Made by a program: the position numbers and the translations under genes
In this document: one piece after another, positions 22,859 to 35,005 of the stretch
How positions within the stretch are numbered: the stretch's first letter is position 1
How the letters are laid out: each line of letters opens with the position of its first letter
Assembly: GCA_020310875.1 (NCBI GenBank)
Contig: CM035417.1
Coordinates: 110,221,757-110,285,756 of the forward strand
Direction: 5' to 3'
Length of the DNA stretch: 64,000 nucleotides
DNA from: Ceratopteris richardii
Lineage: Eukaryota > Streptophyta > Polypodiopsida > Polypodiales > Pteridaceae
The notes under the pieces: generated by a model
Seen by the model: the letters and a program-made list of their open reading frames with translations, nothing else
Told to the model about the DNA's origin: nothing
Database searches by the model: none

Positions 22859-25800
22859 TAGTCATATTCTTGCACTAGTATAACCCATCTGGCCAATCTT
22901 CCAACTAGATTCTACCATTTCACCAAATAGATCAGAGCGGAATAATCCACATAAAAAATGAAAGAACATCCCAACAAATAATATCAAAACTTCTTAATGG
23001 AATAAACAAGCCACAAACATTCCCGCTCTGTAATTGAATAATTGCATTCGACAACAATAAGACATCTGCTAGCATAATAAATAGGTCTGAACCATGAACA
23101 AGCTTCCTTCTGCATTATGACAAAACCAATAGCAATATCTGAAGCATTGACAAATACATGAAAACGTTGAGAACAACCAGGAGCCTGAAGGACTAGTGCT
23201 TGTGTAAGCCATGTCTTTAATCGTCATAAAGTTATATCACATTTCAGGGTCCACTTGAATGCTGGAAACTTAACATGAGCTAAAGAGCATAGATGCAAGA
23301 GACTAACAATTACGACCACCATGTACTAGAGAGATGACTCTCCTCCTAACCATATGCCTCTATATATGGCTCTCTCCAGGGGATTTACTTCTTGGGTAGG
23401 TGGATTCGAACCATCCATGTGTCGGCCATGTAACTGCATGTGCACCAAGTGTCCTAGTTAACTCGAGTTAATTCAAGTGGATGCTTCTAGAAGGCTCTAG
23501 AGCTCTTTGGATAAAATACTCTCCCCATGTACCCCATGGGCGTTGAGCCCAAGAACTCCTCCTTCACCCCCTTGAGACTTAACAACTAATCAACCAAGTG
23601 GATCACTTGTTTACAAGAGCACATGAATCGTTATGTAAGTCTAGTCTCAAGATCTTTGATCATACATAGGAGTGACCAAACAATGTCTAATTTCATATCT
23701 GTTCGAACTAGGGGGACCCTTAGATCATATAATTACTTTATTATATTCTTTCCCCTTGGAATATTTTTGTCCTCAAAAATAGATCTATATAAATATTGTA
23801 GGCAACTCTTCAACCTCATGGTCTAAAACTGGAAGAACATGTCTCATCTCTTTGGTGGGATCCTTGCCCAAACAATTCAAAACACCATCTAAATGTGCAC
23901 TTTGATAAACTGGTCAAAGTACAAAGTAGTGAATGAATAATAAGGATGGATCTAAAAACATCCATGACCTTCACTATTTTTCCAGGTGCAATCTGAGCAC
24001 AAACATGTAAAATGGGTGGATTTCAATTACTATTCCATTTTTGGGCATGATTGGTGCATGGACTTAGTAACTAAAGGTGGGATTCTTATCCCTATCAAGG
24101 CTTTGTAAACTTTTGACTCACTTGAATTTTATTTAGAAAACTTGAATTTTGGTTGGCCCAAACATCTAACTTGCATGTTTGAACAATGGTTTACTCCCAA
24201 CCACAGTTACTTGATTTTTTCACCCGATTGGAGGACTACTTTGTCCTAATGGGCTTGAAAATCCTATGTAAACTATAGGAGATAGTTTTCCATTTAGCTT
24301 GGGTCAACCATACTATAAATTGACCAAGTCACATCCAAAAATGAAAATTGTCCAACTAAGGACACTTTTCTCAAGACTTTAGGTAAAAGTTCTTGGGAAT
24401 TGTCAATCTTATGAGCAATTCCTAACTTCTCTTTTCTAGAGTGGATTCAACGCTCGAAAGTTATTAATGGTATAACTTGAAACAAACTCAAATGAATAAG
24501 TCAACTTAGAATTATCATCTTTTGAAGATTGAAAAGGTTCTTGTATAGAACATCTTTTTGGGATGTTAAATTTAGTTACCTAGTTCTAATCGGCTAATCC
24601 TCGATTTTTGGGAAAAAAAATTAGTTATCATATTTGAGTCAAATCCAAAAGATTCAGAACGTAGAAAGAAAGAACTAAAACTCTACACAAGCAATTCAAA
24701 CTTCAAAGATACATAAACTTGTGAGGAGTTGATTTCTAGATGAATCAAGTCTTTAACAACTCAAAGATCTTTTTCAACAAGGTGTTGAAGCATTTTTCCT
24801 ATCTTTAAGAGAAATAAATTGGATTCTGATTTATAGAGTAAACCTAAAACATCATTCAACCACAAGATACTAGTGTGGTATTCAACATCAATGTGTTGAC
24901 CCACTGAGGTTCTATTGATGATTTTTTTTACTCAAAAGACTAAGTTCATGCCTATATTCAATCTTTATGACTTCTTATTGGAAATGTAATTCTTGTGCAT
25001 TGATTTGAGTCAAAGGATTGAATTTACCAAGTTACACTAGGAGCTTGCTGCTTGACTTAGTTAATCTATTCACACATTGAAATAATCATTTTGATGTCAA
25101 AGTCCTACGTCCTCAAAAATTTATTAAATATTTTTGAATCAACAACACTTTGACTTGAAGTGTTCCATCATTCAAATAAGAGTCTTTTCCCTATTTGAAA
25201 AAGAAGATATTGGAAGTTACTTACTTCATATTTTCTTACTTATTTTATCTTGAAGTATCTTGAGATCATGCTTTTATCCTCCTTGAATCTAGAATTCTCC
25301 TTTGTAGTTTTTATTCTCTTGATGATCAAATCTAACTTCAAGGTTCATTCTAAGATTAAAAGATAATTATCATCCCATGGTCCAATGTCCCATACCATCT
25401 TTCCTACATTGATATGAGTATAAAATGTGTTGTCCAATACCACCCTATTTTATATTCACATTGACATGTGAGTAATACTTATCATAAAGTCTAAACAAAT
25501 CTATATAGAGTACCTTCTCACTTCAATTCTTTGAAAGAAGTTTTGAAGTTTCAAGGATTACCTCTAACTTGATATTTTAGGTTTTGATTCCTTCACACAA
25601 TTGTTTCATGATCTTGTGCTTTTACCTTGGAAACTTGAAAAACCTTTGGGTGGAAAATCCATCCTTCTTTTCTAGGGTATTCAAAAGAAAACCATTTAGA
25701 ATTCCAAGTTCTTGAATTTATCTAACTCAAGTCCTTTTGGTTGTTCTCAACCAATTTGTAGCGACAAGAGCTTTTTACTTCTTGTCTTTAGATTCCTTTT

Positions 25801-26678
25801 TTACTGAAGCTTTAAGTAGCTACCTCGAGGATATTTTAGGAATCTCTCTACTATGTCTAAGCATCCACTCATGCTTTTGGATTTTACCCAAATCTATTTA
25901 AGGATAGGTAAACTTTACTTTTTTCCTTTTGAAGACTTAATTACCATTATCACGGTTGTAGACTACATACTTGGAGCTTTTACTATGTCTAGACTTGGAA
26001 CAACTTACTCGCTTAATACTTACTCTGTTCATCCTTCAAAAAACTTTCACACTTTCCATTGGATAAATGAAACTTGAGCGAAAAATTCCCAAAAGGAATT
26101 TTATTACCAGTACTTTGGAAAACTTGAATTATTCTTTATCTTTAAGATCTCTTCAAAAAGCATCTTTGCTTACTCGTGGGATTTTAGAGTTTTTTTTTCC
26201 TCAACTCAAGTAAAAGCATATGCTAATGCTTTTCAAACTTTAAAGCTAAGAATCTCATCAATATTGTTACACCTTTAAGTTATACCAATCATTGGACTTA
26301 AGTACCATTGTCAGTGGTTTGGGACTTATTGGGAACTACTTGCTATCAAACTTCCTTGAAGAATTCCATTCTCACATATAGGGAGAATTTATTCTTTCAA
26401 GCACTTGAGATTCTGCCTAAGGAATCAAATAAACTGAGCAAATGATTCACCTTGGAATCTTTTGCATTACTGGAATGATCTTTGAAATAAGTTCTTGACT
26501 TTGGATAAGACTCTCAAAGATTTATTGCTTGAATTGTGTTCATGTCTTGAGTATCAAACTAAAGGGTCACCTTAGGATATGGTTTCCCATTTCTTGATGA
26601 AAGTTTGACTACAACTTTCGTTTACATGTATTCCTATTCTTGAGTTTGAAAAAATTATTATCATTGTTCAATCATTTG

Positions 26679-29072
26679 TGTTGATATATTTAGGTAGTGA
26701 TGTGCGTGAACACACTAGGACCGCTAGGGCATTTTTTTCCCTCTTTAGGAGGTTTTTTTTCCCTGGCTTGTATATATGCCTATTGCCCTAACAGGTTACT
26801 AATCTTTGTACATTCTAGTGGTAATACATTCGGTATTGTGTGTTTTGCTTCAAGCTTCTTCTTCTTCCTTGTGATGTTCACGTGCTTCCATAGATGTCTA
26901 ACTCCAACAATTGGTATCAGAGCAGGTCGCCGCTTCATCTAGGGTGTCATCGACACCCCTCCAGTCACAATCTTAGAATCACATGAAATTTTGTGAGCAT
27001 ACTCAAGGTGATTAGGAGATCAAAACAACTTTGCTATGTTGTGCCAAAATCGTGATATGAGCTTATTGCGGCCTCCGAATGCACTATCACAATGCTTTGG
27101 CAATCAATTTCATCTTTTTGTGCCAAAGATATATACAGGTTTTGGTTCGCCAGTATAAGCATCTCAAAGTCTGCTACATGTTTAACAGAACTCGATAGGG
27201 CAGTTCTATTCAACTTTTTGAGATACAATCATTTTTTTGCATTAGGGTATTTTAGTCAGTGGCCATGGCTAAAAGCAGTGATGTACTCTATATGTCGGCT
27301 GTTGAGGATAAGTTGGATGGTACAAATTACCCATTATGGGCTTATATGATGCGTCATGTATTGGTCGTAAAGGGACTATGGAACATTGTGGAGGGTGTTG
27401 AAAAACGTCGTATTTTCCCTACAAATAGAGGTACTGAAGCTGCTACAGATGGCATCGAAGATGGTGATTTTCTACAGATTCTTGTTCATGCTGCAGTTTG
27501 TGCTCCACCTATTGCAGATCAAATTTGTTGGGCTCGCAGACATGCTCAAGCAAATGCATTGATAGCCTTGTCTGTCAAATATGCCATTATTCCTCACATT
27601 CGCTCTTGCAGAATAGCTAAGGATGCTTGGGATACACTTACCACATTATACTGGGCTACGAATGAGGCTCGTGCTGCTTACCTGTGAAAACAGTTGAAGA
27701 GTCAACATATGAATGAAGGTGATTCTATGGACAATTTTTTGACAAAGATCAAATACTTTAAGGAACAATTGATTTCTACTGATGAAGTTATACCAGATAG
27801 CTCACTTGTGCAGACTGTTCTGAATGATCTTCTTGATTCATATTAGAGTTTTGCTTCTACTCTTTGTTGGATGCAGGAAGATCATGCAGAATAGGTTCAT
27901 TATGCATCTTGCAGATCAAGCTTTCTTGGCTAGTCAAAAGGGCAAAGGTAAATGGAGCTCATCTATTAGTAAGCAGAAATCTACAAATGCTGCACATTTG
28001 AAGAAGGAAGAAAAGAAAAAATTCTTTTGTAATTACCATAAAGGAAATGATCATATCATAAAGAACTGTCCAAAACTGGTTACAAAAGAGGCAAGAAAAA
28101 AGAGGCTGGAATGGTTATTGGAGAGGCCTCTACACTGAAAACAGAGTCTGCAAATCCTATGCAGAATGAAGAATGGGTGTTTACTATTGTTTGTAGTTTT
28201 GACCCATCTTCTCATGAGCAGTGTATGTTTGCAATAGACTCAGATGTTTGGTATTCTGATAGTGGGCAACCAAACATATTACCTCACAGCGTACTTGATC
28301 CAGCCCCTACAGGGAATACTGCTACATGCACCAATAACTCCTCTTATCCTATCATGGGAGTTGGTAAGATCATTCTGACTACTGCTGATGGTACTTCTTT
28401 CACTTTGTTGGATGCTTCATTTGTGCCAGGGATCAAGAAAAATCTGTTATGAGTTTCAACTCTAGTCAAGATTGGTTTGGTTGTGAAATTTGTTGAGAAC
28501 ATATGTACAACTCATGGTCTGTCAAATGGCGACATGACAATTGCTTCTGACATTTTATGTCGTGGGCTATATAAGCTCACAGACTATGAAAAATCTGTGA
28601 ATGATTTGGCATGCGCAGTACATGATTCTTAGGCTATGTTAGATGCAAAGCTTTGGCATGCACGCTTTGTTCATTTGGATTTTGCTAGTTTGCTATGCTT
28701 GTAGAAATCTGAAATGGTGTCTTCTCTGCCCAAACTTGAGGCACCTGGTAAACATATATGTGAAGGCTGTATTTTGGGAGAATGCAACATTTCTCATTCC
28801 CAAAAGATGTCTATGGTCCTATGCAGACACCCTCTTTTGGGAACTATTTTTACTTTGTGATTGTCATTGATGATTTTTCTAGGCATGCATGGGTATATCC
28901 ATTGAAAGCAAAGTCCAAAGTGTTTATGTGCTTCGAATAGTTTTTGGTTTTGGCTGAAAATTTGTCAGCATGTAAAATGGGCACCCTCCATTATGATCGA
29001 GGGGGGAATGTATGTCTTCTTACTTTAATGCATTTATAGCTGATGGGATAAAAATCAGTGCACAGTGCCATA
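26679..29072 (+). mobile_element. Copia A, 5' half (copy in duplication unit 2)
   Basis: The duplicate of 14691-17084: LTR 26679-26909, primer site 26912-26922, gag from about 27259, protease near 28260, start of integrase up to 29072. This copy is the one continuous, across B, with A's 3' half at 35006-37603, so it represents the original nested arrangement. Confidence 0.9.
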
Positions 29073-29867
29073 TGTTGGAGAATTCCTATCCTATTCGCAG
29101 TGGAAAATGTAGAAGACTTTCTCAGGATCAAGACTTTTGCCAATAGCTGAACCTTCAAATGAAAACTAGTACCAACTGAAAAATGGAATGAACTTGAAAC
29201 TTTGGTCACGCAAAACTAGACATTTAGAGATTTCAAATGAGCTATCAAACACTCAATTTGGAGCAGTTTTGGGTTGGCAATGCTTTGCCTCAAAATAGGC
29301 TACCTGTCCACTCAGTTAAGCTAAAAATTGGACTTCACTAAAAACTGAATAACTCACAGAGCATAGAGAATTTGGTAAAATTGTCTAGACAGAGGAAGTA
29401 ATCAAGATAAGCTTTCCAACGAATGTTTAAACTCTAAAATTGGATACATATATTGAGAGATATGACTCTCACAAGTAGACTACGTAGAAATGGGTATGCA
29501 GCTGGACATAGTCTATGAGAGTGAAGAGAATGAAATGACTCAAAACAAATGAACTAGCTACAAGGGGACTTCCATGACTTCTTCCTCTATTCTTGAGTGT
29601 CCTCCCTTGCCTCTTTTATAGCCAAGTGACCAAAAACTCTCATGATGAGTTTGAGAGCTCTTCTCCATAACTTCTCCACTACTTTGGACAACCACTCCTC
29701 TTACAATTCAGTTTTTGGATTTGATTCTCTTTTGATTGATTCTCTTTTGGCCTCCATTACTTGCTGAAGTAAATGCTTCCATTTTTCATTTTTGTATTTT
29801 CCTTCTACTTGAAGAAAATCTTTTTTGCAGAAATATATACGACCTTACTTCTTTATTTTTAACACTC

Positions 29868-32800
29868 CCCCTCAAGCTCACATGTGAGCTTGCACCTTCA
29901 GCCATATCCTGCAAGTTGATGTCATCCTTGAACCTCTTTAGCTTAGAAGCATCTAAGAACTTTGTAAACATGTCTGCAACCTGGTCATTAGTTCTAATGA
30001 AATTTATATCCACATCCTTGCTCAAAACGTTTTCTGGAACATAATGATAATGCACTTCTATGTGCTTGCTTCATGCATGAAACATTGGATTGTTTGTCAA
30101 GTGAATGCTTGACATGTTGTCACCATAAATTGGAATGGTCTCCACCTGCACATGAAGATCAGCCAAGAGCTTCTTAATCCACATAGCTTCACAATTTGCA
30201 AAGGCTAATCCTCTATATTCAACTTCTGTCGATGATAGTGCAACAGTAGGTTGCTTCTTCGAGCTCCATGTGATAGGTTTGCTACCTATCATGAACACAT
30301 AACCTGAAGTGGATCCTCTATCTTCCTTTGAACCAGCCCAATCAGCATCACTGAAGCCTATTACCTGCAATTCTTCATCATATCTATAAAACAAGGCATG
30401 ATTGACTGTGTGCTTCACATATCTTAGCACTCATTTGGCTGAATTTAAATGTTCACTTGTTGGAGCTTGCATAAATTGAGAAAGAACTCCAACAATATAA
30501 CACAAATCTGGTCTTGTGGTCATAGCATAGATCAATGAACCTATAATACTCCTGTATGTAGTTACATCATGTAACTTCTCTCCATCATTTGAGCATAGCT
30601 TCACATTTGTGTCCATAGGTTGAGTGAGTGGTTTGCATTCACTCATTCCAAAGCTAAAAAGAACATCCAACATGTACTTTCTTTGCATCAAGTAAATGCC
30701 ATCTTTCCCATAGACTATCTCAATGCCTAAAAAGTATTTCAACTCACCAAGATCTGAAATTTTAGACTCCTTATCGAGTTTTCTTTTTATCTCTTGTATT
30801 CCTGTAACATTACTTCCTGTTATGATGAGATCATCAACATATATGCAAATATATACCTGCTTGCCTTCTTCTTTCTTCATGTAGAGAGAGGGATCTGCAT
30901 TACTTGGGACTATACCCATACCTTGTGAGGTACTCGACCAATCTTTGATTCCAAGCACGTGGTGCTTGCTTCAGCCCATACAAAGCTTTCTTCAATCTAC
31001 GAACAAAATTTGGATGCTTTCTATCTTCAATTCCAATCGGTTGACTCATGTATACCTCTTCTTGAAGTTCACCATTGAGAAAAGCATTTTTTATGTCAAG
31101 TTGGTACAATGGCCATCTCCTTGTTGCACTCACTACAATCAAGGTTCTAATTGTTCCCATCTTTGCAACGGGGCTGAAAGTCTCTTCATAGTTGATGTCG
31201 TGAGTTTGCTTGAATCCTTTTGCTACTAGTCTAGCTTTATGCCTAGCTAGAGAAACATCAACATTTCTCTTTATTTTAAACACCCATTTATTTGGAAAAA
31301 TCTTCATACCTTCAGCCTTTGGAACTAGCTCCCATGTGTGATTGTCATTGAGAGCTTTTATCTCTTCTTGCATAGCTTCTTGCCATTCTTTTTGTGTACA
31401 TGCTTCTTCATATGCATCTGGTTCTTCATCTTTGACCACCTGTGTCATATATGCAAAATGCTTTGCAATAAAACTATCATAGCTCAGCCTTTGAATTGGA
31501 TACCTTGCTCTTGAAGACCTCCTTTCATTTCCTTTTGAATATTGCTTCTTCAACCGGTTCAACTTTACCTTTGGTGTAATCACCTCTTCATACTCTTCTT
31601 CACTTGCATTTGAATCACTATTTTGGGCAGCACTTTCAGCTTCAAATCTTTCATAACGTGATGTTGGTGATGAGGAATGACTCCTTAGTCTCCCCTTCCA
31701 TGTTGAGCTTTCTCCAAGTGATGTAGAAGCTTCTGGACCTGACATTTGAGTGCTTGTTTGCTGAAATTCTTCTTGGACAGCACCTCCATCATCTTCACAA
31801 TCTTCTTCAAGAATATTCTCTTACCCTTTGTCTCCAAACCATGGTCTTAGCTCATCAAATACCACATCTTGTGAGACTCGTAGCTCCTTTGTCACTGGAT
31901 TGTAGCACCTGTATCCCTTTTGCTTTGATGAATATCCAATGAAAATACATTTTTCTGACTTTTCCTCCATCTTTGTCCTTAGTTCTTGAGGGATGTGAAC
32001 ATAACACACACATCCAAAAACTTTGAGATGTGTAAGGTCAGGTTTCTTACCGGAATAAACCTCCTCCGGAGTTAAATTATGCACCCCGACTGTTGTGCAC
32101 TTGTTCATCAAATAAACAGCCGTACTAGTTGCTTCAGCCCAATAGTTTAGTGGCATCTTCATCTCGTTGAGCATGCATCTTGCAACTTCTGTGATATGTC
32201 GATATTTCCTTTCAGCTATTCCATTTTGTTGAGGCATGTACCTACATGTAAATTGTCTCTTGATGCCATTTTCATAAAGAAAATCTGAAAATTCTTTGGA
32301 GAAATATTCTCCTCCTCCATCGGACGTCAAGGTCTTTATGTAGCGTCCTGTTTCCTTTTCTACCTGTGCTTTAAATCTCTTGAACATGGAGAACACATCT
32401 GATTTTTGTTTTATGCAAAACATCCATACTTTTCTTGAATGATCATCGATAAAAGTGACAAAATATCTATTACCATCCACAGATGGTTGTTGTGATGGTC
32501 CCCATACATCCGTGTGTACCAAGTCGAGGACATTCCTTGCCACATAGTTGCTCTTCTTGAATGGTTGTCGAGTTTGCTTTCCTAGTTGGCATGCTTCACA
32601 AAACTCATGTAGTCCAACATCATTGAATCTTGGAAGATCTCTTACCACTTCATGGTTGCTCATGTCCTTGAGCTTGGGAATGTTGATATGTCCAAACCTT
32701 TTGTGCCACAAATCGATTTCAGCAATCCTCTTGTTTCCAAACTGAATATACATCACCTTTCCATGTGGTTGTTGAATGTCCAAAGTGAACATCCTACCTT

Positions 32801-34068
32801 CTTTTGGATTTTTTATAAAGCAACCTTTTTTCATTGAAGATAACATGATATCCTTTCTCTACCATTTGTCCTACTGAAATTAAATTCTTTGCAATAGTAG
32901 GAACATGAAGAACATCAGCCAATACCTTCTTGTCTCCAAGATTGATATCTCCAACATGCTCAATTGCGTGTTGAGTTTCATTGCCGGTCTCCACACATCC
33001 TTTTCCATTTGGAGTTTGTAGCTTTATGAATAAATCTCCTTGGCATGTCATATGGTTGCTGCAACCTGAATCTATGAACCATTTTTTATCATCACTTCTC
33101 GATTTGTTGTACTCATGCTTCATGGCAAGCAGGGTTTGCTTGTCTCCTTCACTTGATGTACTCGCATAGTTATTTTGGCTCCTTTGGTTGCCTCCATTCA
33201 GCCTTCCATTCTTTTGCCAACAATCATTTGCATAATGTCCTAGTTTACCACAATGATAACATGTTATACCTTTATGAGGATTGTATGAACCTCGACCTCT
33301 TCCATGTGTGTTGTCATTTGAGTTGTCCTTGTTGTCCTCCGAGTTGTGTTGGCTGGAATTTGTGTTGTTGTAGCTTCTTCCTCTTCCTCTCGGGCCTCCT
33401 CTTGAGTTCCTTCCTCTACCTCGTCCTGCATATAACATTTGACTATGGCTGTGCTTACCTTTGTTGCCTTCTCCTTCTTGAGCAACCTCTTCAACAAGAT
33501 TTGGTATAATCTCGTCAAATGTTGGTAGAAGGTCTCTATAAAGAATGTTTGTGATGAGGGGCTTCCACGTTTCTTCACTCCTCACGCCATTGAGGGCTGT
33601 TTGGACGATGTCTTCCTCTTCTATCTTGCATCCAACTGATGCTAGCTAATCTCGAAGCTCCTTGATCCTCAATTTATACTCACTAATGCTTTGGTTTAAG
33701 CTTTTCTTCATGTTGTTGAGCTCGTTCTCGAGTTGCATCCTCCGAGACCTTGTTGAGGTAGCATACACCTTCTCCAATGCTTCCCAAACTTCCTTGGCTG
33801 TTTCTAAGCTTTGCACATGACCAATCATAGTGTTAGAAATAACTTGTGAGATGAGGAACATCACCCTTCGATTCCTCTCTTTCCAATCAGCAAATTGTCT
33901 CCTTTGTGCCGGGGTAATGTTGGGATCTTGAAGGTCCATCGGTTGTGGATCATTTCCAGTAACTAGACTCCATAAACCTTTACCTTTAAGGTAATTTGTC
34001 ATTCTATACCTCCAAGACTGAAAATTGTCTTTGTCTAACTTCTCAACTTGTTGTCCTAAATCAGCCAT
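29868..34068 (-). CDS. Gag-pol coding region of copia B (unit 2)
   Basis: The second copy of the B coding region, with the same domains in the same order as unit 1: RNase H 29868-30430, RT 30431-31488 with YVDDLIITG, integrase 31828-32748, protease and gag 32848-34068 with the CCHC knuckle at 33220-33261. I saw no difference from unit 1 in these motifs. Confidence 0.92.
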
Positions 34069-34216
34069 TGAAACTTCTAGGATTGAAGTTTATCTCAAGT
34101 ATGTTGTGGTGCTCTTCCTTGACTTTACGAAGCTCCCCCTTGATTTGTAGCTTCTCATTTGCTTCAATTCAGTTCCAATGCTTTGCCTCTTCAAACTCCA
34201 ATGCTCTGATACCAAA

Positions 34217-35005
34217 TGTTGGAGAATTCCTCTCCTATAGCGAAAAGTGTCGAAGACCTTCTCAAGATCAAGACTTTTTCCAACAGCTAAACCTTCAAAT
34301 GAAAACTGATACCAAATGAAAAATGCAATGAACTTGAAAATTTGGTCATGCAAAACTAGAAACTTAGAGCTTTCAAATGAGCTATCAAACACTCAATTTG
34401 GAGTAGTTTTGGGTTGCTAAAACTTTGCCTCAAAATAGGCTACCTGTCCACTCAGTTAAACTAAAAACTGGACTTCACTAAAAACTGAATAACTCACAGA
34501 GCATAAAGAGTTTGGTAAAACTCTTTTAGATAAAGGAAGTACTCAAGATAAGCTTTCCAATGAATGTTTAAACTCTAAACTTGGGTACATATATTGAGAG
34601 ATATGACTCTCACAAGTAGACTACCTAGAAATGGGTATGCAGCTGGACATAGTCTATGAGAGTGAAGAGAACGAAATGACTCAAACCAAATGAACTAGCT
34701 ACAAGGGGACTTCCATGCCTTCTTCCTATATTCTTGAGTGTCCTCCCTTGCCTCTTTTATAGCCAAGTGACCAAAAACTCTCATGATGAGTTTAAGAGCT
34801 CTTCTCCATAACTTCTCCACTACTTTGGACAACCACTCCTCTTACAATTCAGTTTTTGGATTTGATTCTCTTTTGATTGATTCTCTTTTGGCCTCCACTA
34901 CTTGCTGAAGTAAATGCTTCCATTTTTCATTTTTGTATTTTCCTTCTACTTGAAGAAAATCCATTTTGCAAAAATATATACGACCTTACTTTTCTATTTT
35001 TAACA
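34217..35005 (-). repeat. Complete 5' LTR of copia B
   Basis: A 789-bp LTR from TGTTGGAGAATTCC to TTTTTAACA, followed by the CCATA target-site copy and then A's integrase. Its first 630 bp (to 34846) are in duplication unit 2; the last 159 bp (34847-35005) are single copy at this end. Confidence 0.92.

Larger units (their letters stand above)
22859..34846. repeat. Tandem duplication unit 2 (11,988 bp)
   Basis: This is the second, nearly identical copy of 10871-22858. Its right end runs without a break into the remaining 159 bp of B's LTR and then the 3' half of copia A. The unit 2 to flank order is therefore the ancestral nested arrangement on the right, while F's ancestral left flank is beside unit 1. 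The very low divergence makes this the youngest event in the window, or an assembly artefact. Confidence 0.95.
29073..35005 (-). mobile_element. Copia B, full-length copy nested in A (unit 2)
   Basis: An end-to-end minus-strand copia element of about 5.9 kb: 3' LTR 29073-29864, polypurine tract, RNase H, RT, integrase, protease, gag, primer site 34203-34214, and complete 5' LTR 34217-35005. It is flanked by the 5-bp direct repeat CCATA (29068-29072 and 35006-35010), the expected target-site duplication, and it splits A's integrase. All expected parts are present with only a few breaks (about three to five). LTR divergence of about 6-7% makes it clearly younger than A (about 11%). Confidence 0.95.

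Noticed and set aside
10871-34846. Reading the 12-kb repeats as the two LTRs of one giant element
   Set aside because: The units are directly adjacent with nothing between, contain complete nested elements, and their edges cut through known elements, so they are a tandem duplication.
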